NCBI RefSeq assembly: GCF_002433005.1
Contig: NZ_DJHF01000017.1
Location: forward strand, 1-64,000
Length of the DNA: 64,000 nt
Reading direction: 5' to 3'
From: Acetomicrobium sp. UBA5826
GTDB lineage: Bacteria > Synergistota > Synergistia > Synergistales > Acetomicrobiaceae
Shown: positions 18,001-26,191 of the stretch, in pieces
How the letters are laid out: each line of letters opens with the position of its first letter
Position numbering within the stretch: the stretch's first letter is position 1
Program-made: the position numbers and the translations under genes
The notes under the pieces: model-generated
Told to the model about the DNA's origin: nothing
Seen by the model: the letters and a program-made list of their open reading frames with translations, nothing else
Database searches by the model: none

Positions 18001-19155
18001 TTAATCAAAGTCGGTTTTATTATGTAAAGTGGAACACAAAAAGATGGCGAGCCACAAAAGAGGTGTGTTTTGATCTGCAAGATATTGATTTCCAAGAAGA
18101 TCTTCAATCTGCTTGATGCGATATTTTAACGTGTTTCTATGAATGTTAAGAAGCGATGATGCTGTTTGTTGATTTTTTCCAGATTCCAGATAAACTTTTA
18201 GCGTTTCAAAAAGCTCTGATCCCTTAAGGTTATCATGCTCTATAAGGGGAGAAAGCATATTCGAGGCAACTAAAACGAGATCTTTAATTTGAGGATGTTC
18301 AAGAATCAGGGATAACAATTTAACATCAGAAAATGGAATTATACAACTGCTATATCCTAGAATTTTTGCAATTTTTATAGCAATTTTTGCCTCATATAGG
18401 CAATGTCTTATGCATTTAGAAAACGGTCTGGGTTCACTCAAACTAAGCAATATTTTTTTACATTTTAATCTACTTTTAAATGAATGAATTGCATTATATA
18501 AATTACCTATTTGTATGTCGCGTAAAAGCATAAGTATATCGTCTTGTTGATAAGCTAGGATAAAATCCAAGTCTGATTTGAGTAAAATATATCTAAATAA
18601 AGAAATTTCTTCATCACTAAAACAAGGTGATGACGATAAAAGGCCTATTCGAATGGGAGTACCTCTTTCCCATCCGAATGATTCTAATTCATCAAAGGCT
18701 GTTTCAGTTTCATCATTAATCAGCTGAATAAGCAGGTCAGTTTTTTTAATGCTTTTTTCGGTATTTTCCTCGGATTTAATAATTCTGCTCATGACTTCTT
18801 TTATAATTTCTACATATGGAATATGAGTGGGCAGACTAATTATTGGCATAGAATAACTGTTTGCAATTTGGATAACTTGTTCAGGAAGAACATTTATATA
18901 TCGTCCTAATTTAATGCCAAATCCAGCTACTTTTTTATCCGCTCCTGCTGTTATGATTTTTTTCAATCCATCTTCACTATCTTTAAATGCGAATGCGGTA
19001 GTGAGAAGGAATTCATCAGGAGCAAGCCAGTTCTCAGCGTCTGGTACCTCTAAAATATCTAAGTATTTAATTTTTCTATCAAGCCCATTCTGGCCAGCTA
19101 AAAGATACGAACCCGAAAGAGCTGGCAATATCAACATCTCGCGGACTGAAATCAT
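18001..19155 (-). CDS. PucR-family transcriptional regulator
   Basis: The 384-residue protein has the PucR architecture. The N-terminal PucR domain (MLILPALSGSYLLAGQNGLDRKIKYLDILEVPDAENWL and onward to about residue 130) includes FGIKLGRYINVLP. The middle is of GGDEF-related type. The C-terminal helix-turn-helix TASSLLNIHRNTLKYRIKQI lies near residue 350. B. subtilis PucR controls purine and allantoin catabolism, and family members generally respond to a nitrogenous metabolite. It reads toward the ten-gene operon and is divergent from the NCS1 permease gene, so it probably controls both. ATG 19155 lies behind GAGGTGG. Confidence 0.92.
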   Translation of the reverse strand: MISVREMLILPALSGSYLLAGQNGLDRKIKYLDILEVPDAENWLAPDEFLLTTAFAFKDSEDGLKKIITAGADKKVAGFGIKLGRYINVLPEQVIQIANSYSMPIISLPTHIPYVEIIKEVMSRIIKSEENTEKSIKKTDLLIQLINDETETAFDELESFGWERGTPIRIGLLSSSPCFSDEEISLFRYILLKSDLDFILAYQQDDILMLLRDIQIGNLYNAIHSFKSRLKCKKILLSLSEPRPFSKCIRHCLYEAKIAIKIAKILGYSSCIIPFSDVKLLSLILEHPQIKDLVLVASNMLSPLIEHDNLKGSELFETLKVYLESGKNQQTASSLLNIHRNTLKYRIKQIEDLLGNQYLADQNTPLLWLAIFLCSTLHNKTDFD

Positions 19156-19191
19156 ATGCTATCCACCTCACAAAATTCGATGTAATATCTA

Positions 19192-19206
19192 TGTGCATAT
19201 TGCACA
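19192..19206. promoter_or_regulatory. Candidate PucR operator, copy 2 (perfect palindrome)
   Basis: TGTGCA-TAT-TGCACA is a perfect 15-bp inverted repeat between the divergent pucR and permease genes, 34 bp upstream of the permease -35 box. A near copy lies at 17979-17993. Its position suits an autoregulatory or divergent operator; binding is not shown. Confidence 0.5.
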
Positions 19207-19239
19207 ATAACATTATATGATATTTATAATTTAGGTACA

Positions 19240-19267
19240 TTGACTGCTTTTACAGAGACGGTATGAT
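19240..19267 (+). promoter_or_regulatory. Promoter of the NCS1 permease gene
   Basis: TTGACT (19240-19245) and TATGAT (19262-19267) are separated by 16 bp, a good sigma-70-type match, about 100 bp before the permease start. Confidence 0.6.
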
Positions 19268-19370
19268 AAATCTTAATTGTCATAATTGAACATATTCTCT
19301 TTTTATCCCATATTATCACATAATTCTATCAGCTAATGTAAAAAATAGAATATCGGGAGGTGATTGAATA

Positions 19371-20603
19371 ATGCAAGAACGAGAAGAATTAATATTAAAC
19401 CCAGTTCCACAAGAAGAACGCACAGGATGGAAGGCTCCGCTTTTTAATATACTAGGTTGTAACATAGCCATTTCCGAACTAATGGTTGGCGGAGCCCTAA
19501 TAGCAGGTATGACCCTTAAGGATATGGCACTCGCTTCCATAATAGGCAATCTTTTGTTAGTAGTAATATTATCTATCCAAGGATATATTGGATATAAAGA
19601 AGGGTTAAATACTTATATCCTTGCAAAGGGAGCCTTTGGTGATGTAGGTGGAAAATTTGTTATTTCCTTAATTTTGGGGATTACCAGCTTTGGATGGTTC
19701 GGGGTACAAGCAGGGGTTGCGGGGTTATCAATTCAAAAGATTTTTCCTGGCCTTAATTTTACAGTCACTACTATTGTAATCGGATTTTTGATGGTAATTG
19801 TAGCAGCATATGGTTTTAAAACAATGGCTATCTTTAATTATATTGCAATACCACCATTAATAATTTTATTAATATGGGGATTAATTAAAACTATAGGCAT
19901 TAATAACATTGAATCCATTGGTTCATATATGCCTGCTCAGCATATTAGTCTAAAGGATGGTATCAATATGGTTGTAGGTCTGATTATCGTTGGAGCAGTA
20001 ATATCACCAGATTACCTTCGTTACGCAAAAAAATCTATGGATATTTTTATGGTTGGATTCATAGGCTTCGCAATTATATCTATCTTTCAACAAATTGCAG
20101 CTGGAGTAATTGCAATGCAGGCTCCCACTTGGGATATTACAGAAGTTCTAGCACAGCTAGGGTTCAACTGGATAGCTTTTGCAATTTTGCTATTAGCTGC
20201 GTGGTCCACAAATTTGTCTAACGCATATTCAGGAGGCTTGGCACTTAAAAACCTTTTTCCTAAATATAGCAGAATTACATTAACATTTGTTGCTGGTTTA
20301 ATAGGAACTGGTATCGCAGCTTTAGGCATTGTTTTTAAATTTCAAAGCTTTCTTGGATTCTTAAGCATGATGATACCCTCAATCGCCGGTGTAATGTGGG
20401 TCGAGTACTACATTATCCAAGGAAGGCAGTTTAGGGTCCGCGAGGGCATTAATGTTCCAGCGTTCCTTGCTTGGTTGCTAGGGTTTTTGATATCTTACCT
20501 TTCGACAAAATATCAATACGGCTTACCACCGATAAACGGCATCGTAAGTGCAAGCATTTTATATCTTGTTTTTGCCCGTTTGTTTCATCTTGCTGAAAAA
20601 TAA
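19371..20603 (+). CDS. NCS1-family cytosine/hydantoin-type permease
   Basis: The 410-residue protein has about twelve membrane segments and resembles CodB-like NCS1 transporters, which import cytosine, purines, allantoin or hydantoins (Mhp1) with Na+ or H+. Typical parts are an N-terminal cytoplasmic lead, GCNIAISELMVGGAL near residue 30, TSFGWFGVQAGVAGLSIQ in helix 3, and ISPDYLRYAK in the middle. It starts at ATG 19371 behind GGGAGGTGATTG and is followed 31 bp later by a nitrilase-family gene. Both stand divergent from the PucR gene, so a nitrogen-ring compound is a likely substrate. Cytosine itself is less likely because no deaminase is nearby. Confidence 0.87.
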   Translation: MQEREELILNPVPQEERTGWKAPLFNILGCNIAISELMVGGALIAGMTLKDMALASIIGNLLLVVILSIQGYIGYKEGLNTYILAKGAFGDVGGKFVISLILGITSFGWFGVQAGVAGLSIQKIFPGLNFTVTTIVIGFLMVIVAAYGFKTMAIFNYIAIPPLIILLIWGLIKTIGINNIESIGSYMPAQHISLKDGINMVVGLIIVGAVISPDYLRYAKKSMDIFMVGFIGFAIISIFQQIAAGVIAMQAPTWDITEVLAQLGFNWIAFAILLLAAWSTNLSNAYSGGLALKNLFPKYSRITLTFVAGLIGTGIAALGIVFKFQSFLGFLSMMIPSIAGVMWVEYYIIQGRQFRVREGINVPAFLAWLLGFLISYLSTKYQYGLPPINGIVSASILYLVFARLFHLAEK

Positions 20604-20634
20604 TAAATTAATGATTAATTGGAGGGCTGTAACA

Positions 20635-21453
20635 ATGTCAAGGATAGTGAATATCGGGATCGTCCAGATGGATTCAAAACTAGGAGATGTGCCGTACAAT
20701 ATCGATCATGCCAAAAGTTTGATCGATATTGCTGTAAAGGCGGGCGCAAACATAGTATGTTTGCCAGAGCTTTTTGCTACTGGATATAATTTAAGCCTTC
20801 TTAAAGACAACGTTGTGAAGTTAAGCATTCAATATTACGAACAAATTTGCCAAGAAATTTCTGATATGGCTAAATGTAATAAAGTTTACATAATTGCTCC
20901 CTTTGGCGAGAAAGGGGCCATTTCAGGAGTAGTATATAATTCTGCCTTACTATTTGACGACGAAGGAGCGATGATGGGAAGCTTTGCGAAGACACATCTT
21001 TGGGCACTGGAGCGATTGTATTTTAAAGAAGGATCAAGATATCCCGTTTTTGAAACGAAATACGGCAAAATCGGCATAATGATATGTTACGATGCCGGCT
21101 TCCCGGAGGCATGCAGGAGTTTATGCTTAAAAGGAGCTGAAATGGTCTTCGTGCCTGCTGCATGGAGAAAGCAGGACAAAGATATGTGGGATTTAAACCT
21201 TCGACAAAGATCCCTCGAAAACCTGTTATTCACAATTGGTGTCAATAGAGTAGGAGTAGAGGGAGACTTACACTTATTTGGGGGCAGCAAAATATGTAAC
21301 CCTAGAAGTGAAGTAATATGCGAGTTGCCGATCGACGAGGAAGATGTCACGGTTTTTAGCATCGATTTAGGCAAGGTAGTTGACCAAAGAATCCAAATAC
21401 CATATCTCAGGGACAGGAAGCCATGGCTATACACAAAACTTGTTGAAATGTAA
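20635..21453 (+). CDS. Carbon-nitrogen hydrolase (nitrilase superfamily) amidase
   Basis: The 272-residue protein is a nitrilase-superfamily amidase with a clear Glu-Lys-Cys triad: LPELFATGYN near residue 44, FAKTHLW near 116 and MICYDAGFPEACR near 150. Family members cleave omega-amides, N-carbamoyl amino acids or similar C-N bonds. I chose ATG 20635 with GGAGGG ahead, which gives the usual MxRIVNIGIVQMDS opening; upstream in-frame starts would overlap the permease gene. It pairs with the NCS1 permease and probably hydrolyses the imported ring-opened or carbamoylated compound. No clear terminator follows before the convergent racemase gene. Confidence 0.9.
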   Translation: MSRIVNIGIVQMDSKLGDVPYNIDHAKSLIDIAVKAGANIVCLPELFATGYNLSLLKDNVVKLSIQYYEQICQEISDMAKCNKVYIIAPFGEKGAISGVVYNSALLFDDEGAMMGSFAKTHLWALERLYFKEGSRYPVFETKYGKIGIMICYDAGFPEACRSLCLKGAEMVFVPAAWRKQDKDMWDLNLRQRSLENLLFTIGVNRVGVEGDLHLFGGSKICNPRSEVICELPIDEEDVTVFSIDLGKVVDQRIQIPYLRDRKPWLYTKLVEM

Positions 21454-21488
21454 GTAAAATCACTCTTTGAAGATGGTGCTAAACAATA

Positions 21489-22259
21489 TCATTTCATGGG
21501 TATCTTGAAATATTCATCGAGCTTCCATTGACGTATTTCGCTGTCTTTAGGCGTTTCGTAAGCTCCCACTTTACTCGTCGTCCAATTCAACATATTTTTG
21601 CAACTTACCAAATATTCGGCTTCCTTACATGCAGTTATCATGGAATCTATCACTGGTACGCCAAGATTGTCCTGAACCTTTTGAAAGAACCCAAACTCTT
21701 TGGTGCATCCTAAAACAACAACTTCTGCGCCATCTTCTTTTACTGCACGTTCTGCTTCTCTCAGAATCCTTTCTTCTGCAAGATCCTTTTTATCTTGAAA
21801 ATCAAGGACACCTAGCTCAACCGAGCGAAATGATGCCAGCTTACTTTCAAACCCGTATTTCCTTACGTTTTCTCTCATATAGGGAATCATCTTTCTACGC
21901 CCTACTATTATAGAAAAGGTAGCTCCTAACTTAACGGCTATCGATAGTGATGCTTCACATGGTGCTGTAACCACAAGTTTATTGCTCATCTCTCTGGCTT
22001 CATATAGGAATGGGTCATAAAAACACCCAATAATTGCAGCATCAAATCCGTCGATCTCTGCCTGTCTTATTTTATTCAACAGCTCAGGAGCAATTAACGC
22101 TGAATAGTAAAGATATTCTAGGTGATAAGGAGCCTTTGTAAGAGAGGTTGCACATATTGTACAATTTTCCACATATTTAAGGATATAATTTTTTATCTGG
22201 TCATCTAAAAAACTATAACCTATAGGGCTAATGTACATTAACTTCTTTGCATCCGCCAT
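21489..22259 (-). CDS. Asp/Glu/hydantoin racemase family protein (second copy)
   Basis: The 256-residue protein belongs to the two-cysteine racemase superfamily, with AAIIGCFYDPFLYEARE near residue 78 and VVVLGCTKEFGFF near residue 190 carrying the probable catalytic cysteines. Its opening KKLMYISPIGYSFLDDQIKNYI and APCEASLSIAVKLG in the middle are hydantoin-racemase-like. It is about 35 residues longer than the racemase at 15412-16077 and only distantly similar. ATG 22259 follows AGGAGGAG, 27 bp behind the last ABC-transporter gene of the peptide operon. Inference: it converts D- (or hydantoin-type) residues that the peptide system brings in. Confidence 0.87.
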   Translation of the reverse strand: MADAKKLMYISPIGYSFLDDQIKNYILKYVENCTICATSLTKAPYHLEYLYYSALIAPELLNKIRQAEIDGFDAAIIGCFYDPFLYEAREMSNKLVVTAPCEASLSIAVKLGATFSIIVGRRKMIPYMRENVRKYGFESKLASFRSVELGVLDFQDKKDLAEERILREAERAVKEDGAEVVVLGCTKEFGFFQKVQDNLGVPVIDSMITACKEAEYLVSCKNMLNWTTSKVGAYETPKDSEIRQWKLDEYFKIPMK

Positions 22260-22285
22260 ATTTAATCTCCTCCTTTAGTAATTTA

Positions 22286-23242
22286 TTAATATAAGTGACA
22301 ACGAACATAATGATGGGCTTCTAATTCCTTCATATCTGGATCTAGCTTTTTGCATTGATCCGTTGCAAAGGGACACCTAAGGTGGAAGCTGCAACCGGGA
22401 GGAATATTTACAGGACTGGGAATTTCGCCTCTTGAAGTTATTTTTTTAGGCTTAAGCTGTTCTTCCTCATCGGTAACGACCGGAATTGAGGAGAGTAACA
22501 TTTGTGTATATGGGTGCAGCGGCTTCTCGAAAAATTCCTTGGTTCGAGCAATTTCGCAAATTTTGCCCAGATACATTATCGCAACTCTATGAGCCACGTT
22601 TCTCATTAAGCTGAGATCATGGGTTATAAAAAGATATGACAATTTATATCTGTTTTGTAGGTCCATCAAGCGATTTATAACTTTTGCCTGTATTGATACA
22701 TCCAGAGCAGAGGTAGGCTCATCCAAAAGCACTAAATCGGGGTTTGTTGCAATTGCATGAGCTATAGCAACCAGTTGACGCTCCCCGCCGCTCAACGACC
22801 TAGAGAATCGATATGCATAGATTGAAGATAACCCTACTTCTTCTAAAAGAGCTTCAGGAGATGCAGGAAATCCTTTGTATCTATCATTTTTATGCAATTT
22901 CAACGGAGTGAACAATATTTGTCTTATTGTCCTTCTGGGATTTAATGAGGAATTAGGATCTTGAAAGACAATACGTATCTTACCTTTAATTTCATTAGAT
23001 CTAAATTTATAAAGCGATGATATATCTTGGTCATTATAAAGTATTTGACCTTTTGTAGGTTCATACATCCCCACAATGGTATAGGCAACCGTGCTTTTGC
23101 CTGAACCAGACTCTCCAACTAAGCCCAACGTTTCTCCTCGAAATATTTCCAAGCTTACCCCGTCAACTGCCTTTACAAAGCTACCTTTTTTATATGGAAA
23201 ATATTTCTTCAACATGCTCAACTTTAAAATAGGAATGTCCAA
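22286..23242 (-). CDS. Peptide ABC transporter ATP-binding protein (DppF/OppF type)
   Basis: The 318-residue ATPase shows Walker A GESGSGKST, the Q-loop in RIVFQDPNSSLNPRRT, signature LSGGERQLVAIAHAIA and Walker B LVLLDEPTSALD. It ends in the oligopeptide-transporter C-terminal extension (IPSPVNIPPGCSFHLRCPFATDQC), whose cysteines fit the iron-sulfur-type motif seen in many DppD/F proteins. Start is probably TTG 23242 behind GGGAGGATAG. It pairs with the DppD-type ATPase 15 bp upstream. Confidence 0.95.
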   Translation of the reverse strand: MDIPILKLSMLKKYFPYKKGSFVKAVDGVSLEIFRGETLGLVGESGSGKSTVAYTIVGMYEPTKGQILYNDQDISSLYKFRSNEIKGKIRIVFQDPNSSLNPRRTIRQILFTPLKLHKNDRYKGFPASPEALLEEVGLSSIYAYRFSRSLSGGERQLVAIAHAIATNPDLVLLDEPTSALDVSIQAKVINRLMDLQNRYKLSYLFITHDLSLMRNVAHRVAIMYLGKICEIARTKEFFEKPLHPYTQMLLSSIPVVTDEEEQLKPKKITSRGEIPSPVNIPPGCSFHLRCPFATDQCKKLDPDMKELEAHHYVRCHLY

Positions 23243-23257
23243 CGTACTATCCTCCCT

Positions 23258-24238
23258 TTAGAGATCAGCCTTATGGCATGCAACGTAGTGATCGTCCTCA
23301 TACAGAGTTAATTTTGGCTTTGTCCTGTTGCAATCTTCATTGCAAAAAGAACATCGTGGTTGAAATCTACATCCCTTAGGCGGATTCAGATAACTTACCA
23401 TCTCTCCCGGTATACCTTCAGCTATGCCTTCTCCTGTCAATTTAGGAACGCATGCCAATAACGCTCTTGTATAAGGGTGAGATGGATTTGCGAAAAGAGA
23501 GCGGGTAGGACCTATTTCTACAATCTCACCACCATACATGATGCAGACGCGGTCAGTAGTTTCCCTTACGACCCCTAAGGAGTGAGTAGCCAAAATGACC
23601 GACATGCCAGTAGTTTTAACTAAATTATTAAGGAGACCCAAAATCTGTGCTTGTATAGTGACATCCAATGATGTCCCAGGCTCATCGGCCAGTAAAAGTT
23701 TTCTCTCGGTTGCCACTGACATAGCTATACATATCCGCTGTCTCATCCCGCCACTTAACTGAAAAGGATATGAATCAAAAATTCTTTCAGGATCCGGCAA
23801 AAGGACGTCAGATAAGGCTTTGAGCGCTATGTCCTTAATATCATTTTCGCTGTAATTTATCCCTTTGGCCTGCAAGTTTGCCCTTATAACGGAAGATATT
23901 TGTTCACCTACTGTAAAAACCGGATTTAAAGAACTGGTCGGATCCTGAAATATCATAGACATCTCTGTCCTTCTTGTATTTAGCAATTCTGTTTGACTCA
24001 TCTTGTTAACATTGCACCCTTTATACAAAATGTCACCCTTAGAGCTAGCATTACTATCAAGAACTCTAAGTAATGCCCTAAAGGTGGTTGTCTTGCCACA
24101 GCCTGTCTCTCCCACTAAACCAAGCCTTTCGCCCTCGACAAGAGAAAAAGAAACATCGTCCAAAACATGCATCAAACCTTCGTAAACCCTGTAATACACG
24201 TTAAGGTCTTTGACTTCCAATAACACTTCGCTACTCAT
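23258..24238 (-). CDS. Peptide ABC transporter ATP-binding protein (DppD/OppD type)
   Basis: The 326-residue ATPase has Walker A GETGCGKTT, MIFQDPTSSLNPVF, signature LSGGMRQRICIAMS and Walker B LLADEPGTSLD. The more usual form of the last is DEPTTALD; the extra Gly is a modest oddity. The C-terminal cysteine cluster is PKGCRFQPRCSFCNEDC. Its ATG overlaps the stop of the permease gene upstream as ATGA, so translation is coupled. It energises import with the DppF-type partner. Confidence 0.95.
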   Translation of the reverse strand: MSSEVLLEVKDLNVYYRVYEGLMHVLDDVSFSLVEGERLGLVGETGCGKTTTFRALLRVLDSNASSKGDILYKGCNVNKMSQTELLNTRRTEMSMIFQDPTSSLNPVFTVGEQISSVIRANLQAKGINYSENDIKDIALKALSDVLLPDPERIFDSYPFQLSGGMRQRICIAMSVATERKLLLADEPGTSLDVTIQAQILGLLNNLVKTTGMSVILATHSLGVVRETTDRVCIMYGGEIVEIGPTRSLFANPSHPYTRALLACVPKLTGEGIAEGIPGEMVSYLNPPKGCRFQPRCSFCNEDCNRTKPKLTLYEDDHYVACHKADL

Positions 24239-25134
24239 TGTTTTTCCTCCGTCGAGAAGAGATCTCTAAACCCATCTCCCAACAAATTAAACGAAAGTAC
24301 GATGATCATAATAGCCAGCGCAGGAAATACAGTTAGCCACCACTGTGTAGGCATATACTTGGCTCCATCAGATATCATGGTTCCAAGAGCTGGTGTTGGT
24401 GGCTGTTCACCCAAACCAACAAAGCTTAGCGCAGCAGCCGTCATGATTACTATGCCCATATCCAGGGTCATCTTCGTCAGTATAGGAGACAAGCAATTGG
24501 GAAGCATCTCTTTAAAAATTATATGCATCCAACTTGCACCTAGCAGTTGCGCAGAGCGAACATAATACTCTCTATTTAACGTCACAGCCATCCCGTAAGC
24601 TAATCGGGCATACCATGTCCACCACGTAATGGTTATAGCCAGCATGGCATTCATTAGATTTGGTTTGAGAAGTGCTGCAACCGATAACGCCAGGATTAAA
24701 GGTGGAACGGCAAGAAAGATGTCTGTAAGCCGAGTAATTAAAGAATCGATTAATGAACCTTGAAAATAACCTGCTATTAAACCCATAGTTGTCCCAAAGG
24801 GGACTGAAATACTTAGGACTACGACTCCCATTAATAGGGTCGACCTAAGAGCAAATATTATACGGCTAAATACATCTCTTCCCATGGGATCGGTGCCGCA
24901 TAAATGTGCTAGGCTAGGAGGTTGATTCGCGTTCAAAAAATCGACCACTTTACCGGCATGAGTTGGATAAGGTGCAATAAAAGGGGCAAATATGGCAGCC
25001 AAAACTATCACAACAACGCCCACAAAACCTACGACAGACAACTTATTCTTAGATAACCTATACCAAGCTCTTCTAGTCTTATCGCTAAAGCTTCCAAAAT
25101 TATCACACCTTTTATCGTTCATGAATACGCTCAC
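24235..25134 (-). CDS. Peptide ABC transporter permease (DppC type)
   Basis: The 299-residue inner-membrane permease has a charged N-terminal cytoplasmic segment, six membrane helices and the DppC-specific extracytoplasmic loop with LCGTDPMGRDVFSRI near residue 80. The EAA-type ATPase-contact loop is around SAQLLGASWMHIIFKEMLPN, and the end is LGDGFRDLF. The GTG at 25134 overlaps the upstream stop as GTGA; an ATG at 25122 is an alternative. It pairs with the DppB-type permease to form the channel. Confidence 0.95.
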   Translation of the reverse strand: MSVFMNDKRCDNFGSFSDKTRRAWYRLSKNKLSVVGFVGVVVIVLAAIFAPFIAPYPTHAGKVVDFLNANQPPSLAHLCGTDPMGRDVFSRIIFALRSTLLMGVVVLSISVPFGTTMGLIAGYFQGSLIDSLITRLTDIFLAVPPLILALSVAALLKPNLMNAMLAITITWWTWYARLAYGMAVTLNREYYVRSAQLLGASWMHIIFKEMLPNCLSPILTKMTLDMGIVIMTAAALSFVGLGEQPPTPALGTMISDGAKYMPTQWWLTVFPALAIMIIVLSFNLLGDGFRDLFSTEEKQ

Positions 25135-26150
25135 TCCCCAGCTTTAAGCCTGACTCTGGGATCTATGATGGCTACTAGTATGTCAACAAATATGTTGGCT
25201 ATTATGAAGACAAATCCGACGATGCAAATAACCGCACTCACCGCGTTTAAGTCTTTGAATAACATGGCTTCCACTCCATAACGCGAGAGGCCTGGCCAGT
25301 TAAATATTGATTCAACTAAAAAAGCATTAGCAAACAATGCGCCAATCTGAAGGGCTAATACAGAAACAGCAGGTATAACAGAAGGTCTGAGTAGATATTT
25401 AAAAAATATTTCTTTCTTGCTTAGTCCTTGGGCTGTCTCCATGACGATGTAATCTCTCTCACTGTTGTCTATCATAGACGATCGTGTAATCCTTGCCAGC
25501 TGGGCCATGCCATTCATTGCAAGGGCGGTCGCTGGAAGGAGAAGGTGAACAAAAGCATCTACTGCGACAGGAAAATCACAACGTAAAATACTATCCACCA
25601 CGATCATCCCCGTAATCGGTTGAACACCTAATCCAACGCTTGTACGCCCTAAAACTGGGAGAATTGGCAATTTGTAACCAAAAAGGAGCATGAACAAAAC
25701 TGCGAAAACAAATGAAGGTGTTACAACGCCTATATAAGCTATTATCCTAAGAAAGTAATCCATATAACTGCCTTGACTTGCAGTAGCAAGAACTCCGAGA
25801 AGTATTCCGAAAACACATTGAATTATAGCTGCAACAATTACAAGTTCTAATGTAGCAGGTAAATAAATCTTAATATCATCCGTTACCGATCTCATTGTCA
25901 TTAACGACAGTCCAAAATCTCCCTTTAAAACACTGGCGATCCAATGAAAGTACTGATATATTATCGGTTGGTCCAACTTCAATTCAATTCTTAGAGCCTC
26001 AACTGCCTCTTCTGTAGCCCGTGGCCCTAATGCCATACGTGCTGGATCACCTGGTACAACTCTGGATAAAGTGAATATGATGATCGATAGCCCTACTAGA
26101 GCTACTAACGACCATAAGGTGCGCTTACAAATAAAGCGAAAGATCTCCAT
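25131..26150 (-). CDS. Peptide ABC transporter permease (DppB type)
   Basis: The 339-residue permease opens with MEIFRFICKRTLWSLVALVG, the standard DppB first helix, followed by VVPGDPARMALGPRAT and LGLDQP-like LKLDQPIIYQYFHWI. The EAA loop is ETAQGLSKKEIFFKYLLRPS and the protein ends IDPRVRLKAGE. I chose ATG 26150 because GGGAGG lies ahead of it and the family N-terminus starts there; a longer open frame to 26285 would overlap the binding-protein gene. It is cotranscribed with the solute-binding gene. Confidence 0.94.
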   Translation of the reverse strand: MEIFRFICKRTLWSLVALVGLSIIIFTLSRVVPGDPARMALGPRATEEAVEALRIELKLDQPIIYQYFHWIASVLKGDFGLSLMTMRSVTDDIKIYLPATLELVIVAAIIQCVFGILLGVLATASQGSYMDYFLRIIAYIGVVTPSFVFAVLFMLLFGYKLPILPVLGRTSVGLGVQPITGMIVVDSILRCDFPVAVDAFVHLLLPATALAMNGMAQLARITRSSMIDNSERDYIVMETAQGLSKKEIFFKYLLRPSVIPAVSVLALQIGALFANAFLVESIFNWPGLSRYGVEAMLFKDLNAVSAVICIVGFVFIIANIFVDILVAIIDPRVRLKAGE

Positions 26151-26191
26151 CAATTTTCCTCCCTGACAATAACTATAAATTAGCTGCCAGT

